Positions 1 to 8,512 of a stretch of 64,000 bases of DNA are shown piece after piece. The DNA is from Gammaproteobacteria bacterium (lineage in GTDB: Bacteria; Pseudomonadota; Gammaproteobacteria; Burkholderiales; Gallionellaceae): positions 207,166-271,165 of the forward strand of contig JAHIZO010000010.1 in the NCBI GenBank assembly GCA_018814405.1, in the 5' to 3' direction. A model generated the notes under the pieces. The model was given only the letters and a program-made list of their open reading frames with translations, searched no databases and was not told the DNA's origin. The number at the start of each line of letters is the position of its first letter. The stretch's first letter is position 1. The position numbers and the translations under genes were made by a program.

Positions 1-1
1 T

Positions 2-280
2 CTATATATGTTGTACGCCTTGAATGGGTTCTTCGTCGGTGTGATCGGTGTGGTACCCAGCGCGGCCGTGATGCAGTTCCCGCCAGCGGTGCGTTTCTCC
101 GGTCTGTCTTTCTCCTACAACGTGGCTTATGCCGTGTTCGGCGGTATGACGCCGGTGCTGGTCAGCTTGATGGTGCCGGTGTTGGGCGCACAGGTGCCGG
201 CTTGGTATGTGATGGCTCTGAGTGTCGTAGGCGTGGGCATCGGGCTGCACCTGATGCGGCGCCAAGCGGTGCATTTATGA
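2..280 (+). CDS. MFS transporter, C-terminal fragment (5' end outside window)
   Basis: The reading frame is open to the window edge and encodes about 92 residues of mostly hydrophobic protein, with three predicted membrane helices and a short charged tail (LMRRQ). The glycine/proline-rich helices resemble the last transmembrane segments of major facilitator superfamily permeases. The substrate cannot be inferred from this fragment. It is followed by ispB 57 bases later on the same strand. The family call is an inference from helix pattern only. Confidence 0.6.
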   Translation, partial: LYMLYALNGFFVGVIGVVPSAAVMQFPPAVRFSGLSFSYNVAYAVFGGMTPVLVSLMVPVLGAQVPAWYVMALSVVGVGIGLHLMRRQAVHL

Positions 281-337
281 GAGAATGCGCGCCCAATATA
301 GAGAGCGCACTACGCGCCGGTCCGATAGGGGAGATCC

Positions 338-1300
338 TTGGATAAGTTAAAAGAGTTGCTTGCGCCGGATATGGCCGCGGTCGATGCGGTGATACGCGCA
401 CGTCTGCATTCCGAAGTGGTGCTGGTCAATCAGGTCGGCGAATACATCGTTAACAGCGGCGGTAAGCGGCTGCGCCCCGCGTTGGTGCTGATGTCGGCAC
501 AGGCTTTTGGTTACAAGGGTACTTATCATCACGATCTGGCAGCGGTGGTGGAGTTCATCCACACCGCGACCCTGCTGCACGACGATGTGGTGGATGAATC
601 AGAATTGCGTCGCGGCCGCGAGACGGCCAATGCCTTGTTCGGCAATGCCGCCAGCGTGCTGGTGGGCGACTTCCTTTATTCGCGCGCGTTCCAGATGATG
701 GTGGAAACCGGCGAGATGCGCGTGATGGAAGTGCTGGCTGACGCGACCAATGTCATCGCCGAGGGCGAAGTGCTGCAACTCCTTAATTGTCACGATGCCG
801 ATGTGGACGTGGCCAACTACATGCGCGTCATCCATTGCAAGACAGCAAAACTTTTCGAAGCGGCGATGCGTCTGGGCGCTATCTTGGGCAAGGTGTCCGC
901 CGCAGAAGAAGAGGCTGCCGCGAAATACGGCATGCATCTGGGCACTGCTTTCCAGTTGATCGACGACGTGTTGGACTATTCCGCCGACGAAGCGCAAACC
1001 GGTAAGCATCTGGGTGACGATCTGGCTGAAGGCAAGCCGACGCTGCCGCTGATCCACGCCATGCAACACGGCACACCCGAGCAAGCCGCCGTCGTGCGTA
1101 TCGCCATCGAAGAAGGTGATGTGGCGCGTCTGCCGGAAGTGCAGGCCATCATCCAAGCCACCGGTGCGTTGGAATTCACCCGCCAGCAAGCGCTGTTGGA
1201 AGCCGAGGCGGGATGCGCCGCGATCTCATCATTGGCTGATACTCAATTCAAACATGCTCTGTTAGAATTGGCGCGCTTCGCGGCAACGCGACAGTTTTAA
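338..1300 (+). CDS. ispB: Polyprenyl (octaprenyl) diphosphate synthase
   Basis: Trans-prenyltransferase that extends farnesyl diphosphate with isopentenyl diphosphate to give the long side chain of ubiquinone or menaquinone; cytosolic. The 320-residue product has the normal family length. It carries the first Asp-rich motif (LLHDDVVDESELRRG, about residues 79-93) and the second one (LIDDVLDY, about 207-214), plus the GGKRLRP substrate loop. The start is a TTG, chosen because an AGGGGAG ribosome site lies just upstream and the protein then begins MDKLKELL like its homologues. A tRNA-Pro gene follows directly. The exact chain length of the product (C40 or other) is not visible. Confidence 0.93.
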   Translation: MDKLKELLAPDMAAVDAVIRARLHSEVVLVNQVGEYIVNSGGKRLRPALVLMSAQAFGYKGTYHHDLAAVVEFIHTATLLHDDVVDESELRRGRETANALFGNAASVLVGDFLYSRAFQMMVETGEMRVMEVLADATNVIAEGEVLQLLNCHDADVDVANYMRVIHCKTAKLFEAAMRLGAILGKVSAAEEEAAAKYGMHLGTAFQLIDDVLDYSADEAQTGKHLGDDLAEGKPTLPLIHAMQHGTPEQAAVVRIAIEEGDVARLPEVQAIIQATGALEFTRQQALLEAEAGCAAISSLADTQFKHALLELARFAATRQF

Positions 1301-1331
1301 GCAGTAAAACTCAGTAGTACCAGTATCACTT

Positions 1332-1408
1332 CGGAGCGTGGCTCAGCCTGGTAGAGCACTGCGTTCGGGACGCAGGGGTCGGAGGTTCGAATCCTCTCGC
1401 TCCGACCA
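1332..1408 (+). tRNA. tRNA-Pro (anticodon CGG)
   Basis: The sequence folds as a standard cloverleaf. The acceptor arm CGGAGCG pairs with CGCTCCG, the anticodon stem CTGCG/CGCAG holds the loop TTCGGGA with anticodon CGG, and the T arm contains GGTTCGAATCC. An encoded CCA end is present. It is 77 bases long. Confidence 0.96.
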
Positions 1409-1428
1409 ATTCCCATTGGTCGGTCTTT
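1404..1428 (+). terminator. Hairpin overlapping the tRNA 3' end, possible terminator
   Basis: A perfect 7-bp inverted repeat (GACCAAT, TCCC loop, ATTGGTC) begins inside the tRNA discriminator/CCA end and is followed by GGTCTTT. It could terminate tRNA transcription or guide 3' processing. The T run is short, so this is tentative. Confidence 0.45.
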
Positions 1429-1498
1429 CTCCAAAACCTATCATTACCCCCAAGTAAGACAGCCAAGCGCGCACGACGATCCATGTCCGTGTGCGACT

Positions 1499-1514
1499 TG
1501 TCGTAAAGCCTACA
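1499..1514 (+). promoter_or_regulatory. NifA upstream activator sequence (TGT-N10-ACA)
   Basis: TGT, ten bases, ACA: an exact match to the NifA enhancer consensus. It lies about 95 bases upstream of the -24 element of the iscA-nif promoter, the usual spacing for sigma-54 enhancers. Confidence 0.8.
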
Positions 1515-1608
1515 AGCCCCCCCTCCCGTCTTGTTCCACACACGGGGGTTGAGCATGCCATAGAAATAAACCCCTTATAAAACAATGCATTGATTTTTTG
1601 GCACGGGC

Positions 1609-1624
1609 TGGCACACAGCTTGCA
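1609..1624 (+). promoter_or_regulatory. Sigma-54 promoter of the iscA-nifUSV operon
   Basis: TGGCAC-N5-TTGCA matches the RpoN -24/-12 consensus exactly. Predicted transcription starts near 1636, about 27 bases before the iscA-nif ATG. The upstream UAS makes this a NifA-dependent promoter. Confidence 0.88.
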
Positions 1625-1662
1625 CTTGATAGGTCGTACCTAACCAATCAAGGAGCCAGACA

Positions 1663-1986
1663 ATGATCACCCTCACCCCAACCGCAGTCACCGCTGTAGA
1701 GCGATTCATCAAAGGCGCAGCCGAGCCAGTCGCCGGATTGCGTATCGCCATCTCCGGTGGTGGCTGTTCCGGTTTCCAGTACGGCATGTCACTTGAAGAA
1801 GCCCAGAGCGAAGACGATGTCGTCGTTGCGATCGGCGATGTCACGCTGTTGGTCGATCCGCTATCCGCTCCCTTGTTGGAAGGCGTGACGGTGGATTACG
1901 TGGAAAGCCTCACCGGCAGCGGTTTCAAATTCGAAAACCCGAACGCCAGCGCAAGCTGCGCGTGCGGTTCTTCATTCTCGGCATAA
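1663..1986 (+). CDS. iscA: Nif-specific A-type Fe-S carrier (IscA/HesB family)
   Basis: A-type Fe-S carrier thought to receive or deliver clusters during nitrogenase maturation. The 107-residue protein has the three conserved cysteines of the family: C35 in GGGCSGF and C99/C101 in the C-terminal SCACGSSF. It is the first gene of the operon, directly behind a sigma-54 promoter with a NifA site, and lies 12 bases before nifU, as in Azotobacter-type clusters. It corresponds to the iscA-nif (hesB) member of the family; its exact partner is not proven. Confidence 0.92.
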   Translation: MITLTPTAVTAVERFIKGAAEPVAGLRIAISGGGCSGFQYGMSLEEAQSEDDVVVAIGDVTLLVDPLSAPLLEGVTVDYVESLTGSGFKFENPNASASCACGSSFSA

Positions 1987-1998
1987 GGAGCAGACAAC

Positions 1999-2889
1999 AT
2001 GTGGGACTACTCGGAAAAAGTAAAAGAACACTTCTTTCAACCGCGCAACGCAGGTGTGCTGGAAGACGCGAACGGTGTGGGTGATGTCGGTTCGATCTCC
2101 TGTGGCGACGCGCTGCGCCTGATGCTCAAAGTGGAGCCGGAGACGGACATCATCCTCGACGCACATTTCCAGACTTTCGGTTGCGGCTCTGCCATCGCTT
2201 CTTCTTCCGCGCTGACCGAGATGGTCAAAGGCAAGACATTGGATGAAGCATTGAAGGTGAGCAACCAGGACATCGCCGACTACCTCGACGGTCTGCCCCC
2301 CGAGAAGATGCACTGCTCGGTGATGGGACGCGAAGCACTGCAAGCCGCTGTCGCCAACTATCGCGGCGAAGTGTGGAGCGACGATCACGAAGAAGGCGCA
2401 TTGATCTGCAAATGCTTCGCTATCGACGCCGTGATGATCGAAGACACCATCCGCGCCAATGATCTGGTCAGCGTGGAAGACGTGACCAACTACACCAAGG
2501 CCGGTGGCGGTTGCTCCTCCTGCCACGAAGGCATCGAAGAGATCCTGGTGAAGGTGATGGCCGAGCGCGGCGAAAGTTTCAAGCCCGGTACGCCTTCCAA
2601 GGAAGAGGCAGCACCTGCCGGCATGACCAATCTGCAACGCATCAAGAAGATCGAAGCGGTGCTGGAATCCGTTCGTCCGCAACTGAAGCGCGACGGTGGC
2701 GACATCGAATTGCTGGATGTGGACGGCAAGACCATCTACGTCAGCATGACCGGTGCTTGTGCAGGTTGCCAGATGGAAGCGCTGACGCTGCAAGGTATCC
2801 AACAGAAGCTGATGGAAGAACTGAAAGAGTTCATCAAGATCGTGCCGACCAAGGCTGGGGCATTGAGCCGCGCCTCTTGCAACCCGTAA
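1999..2889 (+). CDS. nifU: Fe-S cluster assembly scaffold NifU
   Basis: Scaffold on which NifS-derived sulfur and iron are assembled into clusters for nitrogenase and NifB. All three modules are present in 296 residues. The IscU-like domain has C35, C62 and C106. The central permanent [2Fe-2S] domain has C137, C139, C172 and C175. The C-terminal Nfu domain has the CAGC motif (C254, C257). These cysteine positions coincide with those known for Azotobacter NifU. The gene has an AAGGAG-type site at 1985-1990 and sits between iscA-nif and nifS. Confidence 0.97.
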   Translation: MWDYSEKVKEHFFQPRNAGVLEDANGVGDVGSISCGDALRLMLKVEPETDIILDAHFQTFGCGSAIASSSALTEMVKGKTLDEALKVSNQDIADYLDGLPPEKMHCSVMGREALQAAVANYRGEVWSDDHEEGALICKCFAIDAVMIEDTIRANDLVSVEDVTNYTKAGGGCSSCHEGIEEILVKVMAERGESFKPGTPSKEEAAPAGMTNLQRIKKIEAVLESVRPQLKRDGGDIELLDVDGKTIYVSMTGACAGCQMEALTLQGIQQKLMEELKEFIKIVPTKAGALSRASCNP

Positions 2890-2899
2890 GGAGATGAAC

Positions 2900-4099
2900 A
2901 TGGAAGGCATATATTTCGACAACAACGCCACCACCCGCGTGGATGAGAAGGTGGTTGAGGCCATGCTGCCTTACTTCACCGAGCAGTTCGGCAATCCGTC
3001 GTCGATGCACAGCTTCGGCAACAAAGTCGGTCTGGCGATCAAGAAGGCACGCATGCAAGTGCAAGAGTTGCTCGGCGCGGAACATGACTCCGAGATCATC
3101 TTCACTTCCTGCGGTACCGAGTCGGATTCCACTGCCATCCTGTCGGCATTGAAGGCACAACCGGATCGCAAAGAGATCATCACCACCACGGTCGAACATC
3201 CTGCCGTGCTGACACTGTGCACATGGTTGGAGAAGGATGGCTACAAGGTGCATTACCTGCCGGTGGACAACAAAGGTCGGCTGGATCTGGATGAGTACAA
3301 GAAGCTGCTCAGTGACCAGACTGCGGTCGTGTCCGTGATGTGGGCGAACAACGAGACCGGCACTTTCTTCCCTGTGGTCGAGATGGCCGAGATGGCCAAT
3401 GCCGCCGGTGCGATGTTCCACACCGACGCCGTGCAAGCCGTCGGCAAAGTGCCGCTGAATCTGAAAGACACCAAGATCGACATGCTGTCCGTGTCCGGCC
3501 ACAAACTGCATGCACCGAAAGGCATCGGCGTGCTGTACCTGAAGCGCGGTGTGCGTTTCCGTCCGCTGCTGCGCGGTGGCCATCAGGAACGCGGTCGTCG
3601 TGCCGGAACCGAGAACACAACTTCCATCGTCGGTCTGGGCAAGGCTGCCGAGATGGCGATGGAGGCGATGCATCACGAGAACACCGAAGTGAAGCGTCTG
3701 CGCGACAAACTGGAAGCGGGCATCCTTGCCAAAGTGCCGCGCTCCTTCGTCACCGGCAATCCGGATGACCGTCTGCCCAACACTTGCAACATCGCGTTCG
3801 AGTTCATCGAAGGTGAAGCCATCCTGTTGTTGTTGAACAAGTTCGGCATCGCGGCGAGTTCCGGTTCTGCCTGTACTTCCGGTTCGCTGGAGCCATCACA
3901 CGTGATGCGCGCCATGGGCATTCCGTACACCGCCGCACACGGCACGGTGCGTTTCTCGCTGTCGCGTTACAGCACCGAAGCGGAAGTGGATCGCGTGATC
4001 GCAGTCGTGCCGGAGATCATCGCCCAGCTGCGCAAGCTGTCACCGTACTGGGAAGGCGAAGGCCCCAAAGAGGAGGCGTTCGCGCCTACTTACGCATGA
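2900..4099 (+). CDS. nifS: Cysteine desulfurase NifS
   Basis: PLP-dependent enzyme that removes sulfur from L-cysteine and passes persulfide to NifU. An ATG also exists at 2894, but the AAGGAG site ends at 2893, so 2900 has proper spacing. With that start the PLP lysine (SGHK) is K202 and the active-site cysteine (GSACTSG) is C325, the numbering of Azotobacter NifS. Length is 399 residues. Its stop codon overlaps the ATG of a 35-codon ORF (ATGA), so the two are translationally coupled. Confidence 0.97.
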   Translation: MEGIYFDNNATTRVDEKVVEAMLPYFTEQFGNPSSMHSFGNKVGLAIKKARMQVQELLGAEHDSEIIFTSCGTESDSTAILSALKAQPDRKEIITTTVEHPAVLTLCTWLEKDGYKVHYLPVDNKGRLDLDEYKKLLSDQTAVVSVMWANNETGTFFPVVEMAEMANAAGAMFHTDAVQAVGKVPLNLKDTKIDMLSVSGHKLHAPKGIGVLYLKRGVRFRPLLRGGHQERGRRAGTENTTSIVGLGKAAEMAMEAMHHENTEVKRLRDKLEAGILAKVPRSFVTGNPDDRLPNTCNIAFEFIEGEAILLLLNKFGIAASSGSACTSGSLEPSHVMRAMGIPYTAAHGTVRFSLSRYSTEAEVDRVIAVVPEIIAQLRKLSPYWEGEGPKEEAFAPTYA

Positions 4100-4203
4100 A
4101 GACCCTGAGCAAAGTCATCACGCAAACGAACGAAGCGACGCAAGTCGGCGTCGCCTTGTTCGCCATGTGGATGAGCTGCGCCATTCTTTTGATAGTGGAT
4201 TGA
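4096..4203 (+). CDS. Small single-helix membrane ORF between nifS and nifV
   Basis: A 35-residue ORF whose ATG overlaps the nifS stop (ATGA) and whose TGA lies 10 bases before the nifV ATG. It has a hydrophilic N-terminal half ([16 protein letters not shown]) and one hydrophobic helix ([19 protein letters not shown]). The tight coupling on both sides favours translation. I do not recognise the family. It could also be a spacer read by chance. Confidence 0.5.
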   Translation: MKTLSKVITQTNEATQVGVALFAMWMSCAILLIVD

Positions 4204-4213
4204 GAGGCTGACC

Positions 4214-5377
4214 ATGTCCCGCTTCATCACCATCGATGACACCACCCTGCGCGACGGCGAACAGACCGCCGGGGTGGCGTTCACGCTGGAGGAGAAGCTG
4301 AACATCGCACGCCAGCTCGATGTGCTGGGTGTGCCGGAGCTGGAAGTTGGTATCCCCGCCATGGGCGAGGTGGAGCGCGACGCGATCAATGCCGTGGCGT
4401 CGCTCGGTCTGAATGCAAAGCTGATCGCGTGGTGCCGCATGCACAAGGAAGACCTCCTTGCAGCGGAGATGGTCGATGTGCACATGCTCGACCTGTCCAT
4501 TCCGGTGTCGGACATCCATCTGCAAAAGAAACTCAAACGCGACCGCGACTGGGTACTGGAGACCATCATCGACTTGGTGCCGTTCGCGCTAGAACAGGGG
4601 TGCGGTGTCATCGTCGGTTGCGAGGATGCTTCGCGCGCCGATCCGGAATTTCTGCTGCGTGTGGCCGAGATCGCACAGACCGCCGGTGCACAGCGCCTGC
4701 GTTTTGCCGACACATTGGGTGTGATGGAGCCGTTCGGTGTGCACAAGGTCATCTCTTCGATACGCAGCGCATGCGACATCGAGATCGAGATGCATGCACA
4801 TGACGATCTGGGGCTGGCGACTGCCAACAGTCTGGCTGCCGCGATGGCCGGTGCGACGCATATCAATACCACGGTGAACGGACTGGGCGAACGTGCAGGC
4901 AATGCACCGCTGGAAGAAGTGGCGCTCGGTCTGAAGAAACTCTACAGCATGCAGACCGGTATCGACCTCACACACTTCACCGAACTGTCGCAGATGGTTG
5001 CCGTCGCTTCCGGTCGGCCCGTACCCTGGCAGAAGAGTGTGGTGGGCGAGGGTGTGTTCACGCACGAAGCGGGCATCCACGTCGACGGGATGCTGAAAGA
5101 TCCCGACACTTATCAGGGCTACGACCCGGTCGAAGTCGGACGGTCACACAAACTGGTGCTCGGCAAGCATTCCGGCGCACACGGCATCATCGCCGCCTAC
5201 GCCAACATGGGGCTGAGCCTGAGCCAGGCCGAGGCGCGCGCCTTGCTGCCCGATATCCGCAGCTTTGCCGAGCGCGCCAAGCGCTCACCCGCCGATCAAG
5301 AGTTGTTGTTCATCTACCAGAAGTTCATCGGCCAACATCACGGCGGGCGCAGCGAGCCGGGCGTGATGGCGCATTAG
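4214..5377 (+). CDS. nifV: Homocitrate synthase NifV
   Basis: Condenses acetyl-CoA and 2-oxoglutarate to homocitrate, the organic ligand of the iron-molybdenum cofactor. The 387-residue protein has the HMGL-like TIM-barrel signature at its N-terminus ([11 protein letters not shown], about residues 8-18), the metal-binding HAHDDLGLA motif near residue 195 and the [14 protein letters not shown] motif near 218. A GAGAGG site precedes the ATG. It follows nifS, as in Azotobacter-type operons, and is 9 bases from cysE. Confidence 0.96.
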   Translation: MSRFITIDDTTLRDGEQTAGVAFTLEEKLNIARQLDVLGVPELEVGIPAMGEVERDAINAVASLGLNAKLIAWCRMHKEDLLAAEMVDVHMLDLSIPVSDIHLQKKLKRDRDWVLETIIDLVPFALEQGCGVIVGCEDASRADPEFLLRVAEIAQTAGAQRLRFADTLGVMEPFGVHKVISSIRSACDIEIEMHAHDDLGLATANSLAAAMAGATHINTTVNGLGERAGNAPLEEVALGLKKLYSMQTGIDLTHFTELSQMVAVASGRPVPWQKSVVGEGVFTHEAGIHVDGMLKDPDTYQGYDPVEVGRSHKLVLGKHSGAHGIIAAYANMGLSLSQAEARALLPDIRSFAERAKRSPADQELLFIYQKFIGQHHGGRSEPGVMAH

Positions 5378-5386
5378 GAGAACGAC

Positions 5387-6169
5387 ATGGAAGATACGAT
5401 GACCGCCACCGTTGAACTTGGAAAGCCGGCCTTGCCATCGCTGTTGCAGTTGCTGCGCGAAGATGTGCGCTGCGTGTTCCAGCGCGATCCGGCTGCGCGC
5501 TCGCGCTTTGAAGTGCTGACCACCTATCCCGGTGTGCACGCCATTCTGATGCAGCGCATCGCCAACAAACTGTGGACATTGAAGCTGCGTTATCTGGCGC
5601 GCCTGCTGGGTTGGTTCGCGCGCCTGCTGACCAATATCGACATCCATCCCGGTGCCACCATCGGTCGTCGCTTCTTTATCGATCACGGTGCGGGTGTGGT
5701 GATCGGCGAGACTGCCGAGATCGGCAATGATGTGACGCTGTACCACGGTGTGACTTTGGGTGGCACCACCTGGAACAAAGGCAAGCGTCATCCGACCTTG
5801 GCCGACGGCGTGGTGATCGGTGCGGGTGCGAAGATACTGGGCGCGATCACGCTGGGTGAGAACGTGCGCGTGGGCGCCAACTCGGTGGTGGTGAAAGATG
5901 TACCCGCACATCGCACCGTGGTCGGCATCCCGGGCCGTATCGTGTTGCGCACCGAAGAAGCGGACTCGAACAATATCTACGGCATCAATCTCGATCACCA
6001 CCTCATCCCCGATCCGGTCGGTCGCGCCATCGCCTGTCTGATGGAACGCATCGAAGTACTGGAAGGTCAATTGCGCAAGCAGGGTGAACCGGTGGACGGT
6101 CAATGCCATACCTGTGATGCGGATGATCTATGCGGCACGGAAGTGGCGCGCCAATTGAGGAAAGAATGA
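5387..6169 (+). CDS. cysE: Serine O-acetyltransferase (nif-associated CysE)
   Basis: Acetylates serine for cysteine synthesis and so feeds NifS with its substrate. The 260-residue protein has left-handed beta-helix hexapeptide repeats (for example the [23 protein letters not shown] and IGNDVTL segments) and the [12 protein letters not shown] active-site loop near residue 125. It lacks the long N-terminal extension of housekeeping enterobacterial CysE. The start has a GGAGA site. Its place between nifV and nifW matches cysE1 of Azotobacter. The last 30 residues are Cys-containing and poorly conserved. Confidence 0.93.
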   Translation: MEDTMTATVELGKPALPSLLQLLREDVRCVFQRDPAARSRFEVLTTYPGVHAILMQRIANKLWTLKLRYLARLLGWFARLLTNIDIHPGATIGRRFFIDHGAGVVIGETAEIGNDVTLYHGVTLGGTTWNKGKRHPTLADGVVIGAGAKILGAITLGENVRVGANSVVVKDVPAHRTVVGIPGRIVLRTEEADSNNIYGINLDHHLIPDPVGRAIACLMERIEVLEGQLRKQGEPVDGQCHTCDADDLCGTEVARQLRKE

Positions 6170-6186
6170 TCATGAAAACATTACGC

Positions 6187-6309
6187 CGTCATTCCCGCGC
6201 AGGCGGGAATCCAGTCGAGTCAAAAGCAAATCGCGTAGCGATTCAAAATGCTTTGTCCGCGAAGCGGGATGTTTCTTATTGCTGGATTCCCGCCTACGCG
6301 GGAATGACG
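6187..6309. repeat. Palindromic dispersed repeat, copy A1
   Basis: Outer arms CGTCATTCCCGCGCAGGCGG and its complement at the right end (GGATTCCCGCCTACGCGGGAATGACG region) frame about 70 bases of spacer. Related copies lie at 11864-11931, 16221-16346 and 51008-51129. It sits inside the nif operon between cysE and the next gene. It resembles the MITE/REP-like repeats common in Betaproteobacteria. Confidence 0.85.
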
Positions 6310-6324
6310 AGGGCGGGGTGAATC

Positions 6325-6834
6325 ATGGATCTATTGGATTTCGATCAAGCCGAATTGTATTTCGATGAACCGCTGGCGCAGGACGTTGCGCGTCTGTTGG
6401 TGCAGGCGGCGGACACCTACGGCAGCGAGGAGAGTGAAGGCTATTTGCTGCGCGCCAACTTGATGGCACCGCAACACCTGATGGTGCTGGTGGCTTTGTA
6501 TCGCTACTACTTCTATCAGCATCGTTTGGATGATGCCTTGCTGGTGGCGGAGAGCGCGATGGCCGTAGTTGGTCGTCGACTGGATTTTCCCGATAGCTGG
6601 GTCGATATGCGCGAAGAGAACATCGGCGCCGGTGTGATCCGCTCTATGGGGCTGGTGCGCTTCTACCTGATGGTGTTGAAAGCGGCGGGCTATATCAATC
6701 TGCGTCTCGGCAATAGAGAGACGGGCCGCGCGATGCTGGAGAAGCTGGTGCAACTGGATAGCCACGACCGCATCGGCGGCAAGGCCTTGCTGGAAGTGAT
6801 GACTGAAGTAGAACATGAAGAAAGGAATATGTGA
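6325..6834 (+). CDS. Conserved helical protein of the nif operon, function unknown
   Basis: A 169-residue soluble protein made almost entirely of predicted alpha helices. Helix pairs such as MVLVALYRYYFYQHRLDDAL and YINLRLGNRETGRAMLEKL have the spacing of tetratricopeptide-like repeats, so a protein-protein role is possible. It lies between cysE and nifW, and its stop overlaps the nifW start (TGATG). A palindromic repeat separates it from cysE. I do not recognise a named family; the operon position argues for a role in nitrogenase maturation or protection. Confidence 0.8.
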   Translation: MDLLDFDQAELYFDEPLAQDVARLLVQAADTYGSEESEGYLLRANLMAPQHLMVLVALYRYYFYQHRLDDALLVAESAMAVVGRRLDFPDSWVDMREENIGAGVIRSMGLVRFYLMVLKAAGYINLRLGNRETGRAMLEKLVQLDSHDRIGGKALLEVMTEVEHEERNM

Positions 6835-7172
6835 TGACTGACGATCTGACACTGGAAGAAGCAATGGAGGATCTGGTATCTGCCGAGGATTTCCTGAGCT
6901 ATTTCGAAATCGATTTCGACCCCTCTGTGGTGCACGTGAATCGTCTGCACATCCTGCAGCGTTATCACAACTACCTGAGCAAAGAAGTCTTGCCGGAAGA
7001 CGAGGCGGCACAGCGCGCGGTCTATACGAGCCTGCTGACCAAAGCGTATCAGGACTTCGTTGCATCCGACGCGCTCACCGAGAAGGTGTTCAAGGTGTTC
7101 CACATGCACGAACCGCAGACGCAGTTCGTTCCGCTCACCTCCATCACAGTGAACAAGAAAGATGCTGCCTAA
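6834..7172 (+). CDS. nifW: Nitrogenase-stabilising/protective protein NifW
   Basis: NifW is an accessory factor that binds MoFe protein precursors and helps protect or mature nitrogenase. The 112-residue product has the family's length and its typical N-terminal SAEDFLSYFEIDFDPSVVHV and central RLHILQRYHNYL segments. GTG at 6831 is possible but ATG 6834, coupled to the upstream stop and preceded by AAAGGA, is preferred. It overlaps nifZ by 11 bases. Confidence 0.93.
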   Translation: MTDDLTLEEAMEDLVSAEDFLSYFEIDFDPSVVHVNRLHILQRYHNYLSKEVLPEDEAAQRAVYTSLLTKAYQDFVASDALTEKVFKVFHMHEPQTQFVPLTSITVNKKDAA

Positions 7173-7632
7173 ATTCCAATTCGGCGACGAAGTCCGCATC
7201 GTGCGCAATGTGCGCAATGACGGCACCTACCCCGGCGTGGAGATCGGCACGCTGCTGATCCGTCGCGGCTCAACCGGTTTCGTGATGAACGTCGGCACCT
7301 TCCTGCAGGACCAGTTGATCTACACCGTCAACTTCCTGGAGCAGGACAAGATCGTCGGCTTCCGCGAGGAAGAATTGATCGGCATCGACGAACCCTGGGT
7401 GCCCAGCAAATACGAGAGCCGTGAGAAGGTGCGCAGCAAGATCACGCTCACCGTGCGTGGCGAGGTACGTGCCTCGCCTGGCATGGAAGGCGAAGTATTG
7501 AAAGTGCTGCGCGACGAGGACGGTGGCGTGCAGTATCAGGTCATCTTCCACGATCATGTGTTGCAAGTGCCCGAGTCGGCACTGGAGGCGGTACATGTAT
7601 ACGACGACAGCAAGGAGGCGAACCATGCCTGA
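7162..7632 (+). CDS. nifZ: Nitrogen fixation protein NifZ
   Basis: NifZ acts with NifH in forming the P-clusters of the MoFe protein. The 156-residue protein begins with the family motif FQFGDEVRIVRNVRNDGTYPG and RGSTGFVMNVGTFLQD. A second, weaker copy of the fold follows (VRGEVRASPGMEGEVLKVL), and NifZ proteins often have this two-part structure. It overlaps nifW upstream and nifM downstream, indicating coupled translation. Confidence 0.95.
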   Translation: MLPKFQFGDEVRIVRNVRNDGTYPGVEIGTLLIRRGSTGFVMNVGTFLQDQLIYTVNFLEQDKIVGFREEELIGIDEPWVPSKYESREKVRSKITLTVRGEVRASPGMEGEVLKVLRDEDGGVQYQVIFHDHVLQVPESALEAVHVYDDSKEANHA

Positions 7633-8470
7633 AGTGATCGAGAGCGGCGTCGCCTACCTCGCGCTGAAAGCCGCGCAGAAACTCTACGGAAAAGCGCCTG
7701 CAGCACTGGAAACGGACGAATCCGAGCGCGTGCAGAACATGGCGCAGAAGCAGTTCGAACTCGAAGCACGCATCCTGAAAGCGCCGGAAGCGCGCGATGC
7801 CATGGTGCCGCCCTCGACATTGCAGGCTGCCATGCAGGAGATACGCGGACGTTACGAAAACGAAGATGATTTCGCCGACGACTTGAGCCAGAACGGATTG
7901 GATGAAGCGGAATTCTCCAGCGCGCTGGAGCGCGAACTCAAGGTCGAGGCCATTCTTGAAAAGGTCGGCACGCATGCCGAGCATGTCACCGATACCGACG
8001 TGGAACTGTATTACCAATACCACCCCGACCAGTTCCGTCGTCAGGAGACACGGCTGGCGCGCCATATCCTGGTCACCATCAACGAGACCATCCCCGAGAA
8101 CACACGCGAGGCGGCGCTCAAGCGCATCACCGAGATCGCCATACGTTTGCGCAAAGAGCCGGCCCGATTCGAGGAGCAGGCGCTCAAACATTCCGAATGC
8201 CCCACCGCGCTGGAAGGCGGAAAACTCGGCGATCTGCCGCGCGGCAAACTCTTCCCGGAACTGGAGCAGGTGCTGTTCGAACTGAATGCCGGTGAAGTGA
8301 GCGACGTGGTCGAATCCGAACTCGGCTTCCATGTGCTGCGCTGCGACACCATCACCCACGCCAGCGTGCTGGACTTCGCACAGGCGAAATCATCCATCCG
8401 CAAAGTGCTGGAGAAGAAGCGCAAGCGTGCGGTGCAGCAGCAGTGGATGAAGGTATTGCTCGCAAAGTGA
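7625..8470 (+). CDS. nifM: NifM, peptidyl-prolyl isomerase for the Fe protein
   Basis: NifM is a parvulin-type prolyl isomerase required for folding of the NifH dimer. The 281-residue protein has a helical N-terminal half and a C-terminal PpiC/rotamase domain with the LARHILVTIN strand (about 142-151), LEGGKLGDLPRGKL (about 197-210) and ESELGFHVLRCD (about 233-244). The ATG at 7625 overlaps the nifZ end by 8 bases; in-frame sequence further upstream lies inside nifZ and is not used. A GC-rich hairpin without a T run follows at about 8483-8506. Confidence 0.94.
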   Translation: MPEVIESGVAYLALKAAQKLYGKAPAALETDESERVQNMAQKQFELEARILKAPEARDAMVPPSTLQAAMQEIRGRYENEDDFADDLSQNGLDEAEFSSALERELKVEAILEKVGTHAEHVTDTDVELYYQYHPDQFRRQETRLARHILVTINETIPENTREAALKRITEIAIRLRKEPARFEEQALKHSECPTALEGGKLGDLPRGKLFPELEQVLFELNAGEVSDVVESELGFHVLRCDTITHASVLDFAQAKSSIRKVLEKKRKRAVQQQWMKVLLAK

Positions 8471-8512
8471 TCACGATCTGCCCGTCTGTCTCCAGATGGG
8501 TGGGCTGATTCT

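Noticed and set aside
599..1189. 196-codon ORF antisense to ispB and similar long antisense ORFs in rnf, nifB and rnfC
   Set aside because: High-GC shadow frames rich in His, Arg and Ala without homology or ribosome sites.
6130..6321. ORF of 63 codons across the palindromic repeat after cysE
   Set aside because: It is entirely repeat sequence (HSRAGGNP/WIPAYAGMT type translation), a well-known false ORF.
8483..8506. Terminator after nifM
   Set aside because: The 8-bp stem (CCCGTCTG/CAGATGGG) has no T run, and the next gene starts 7 bases later, so it is more likely an intra-operon hairpin.
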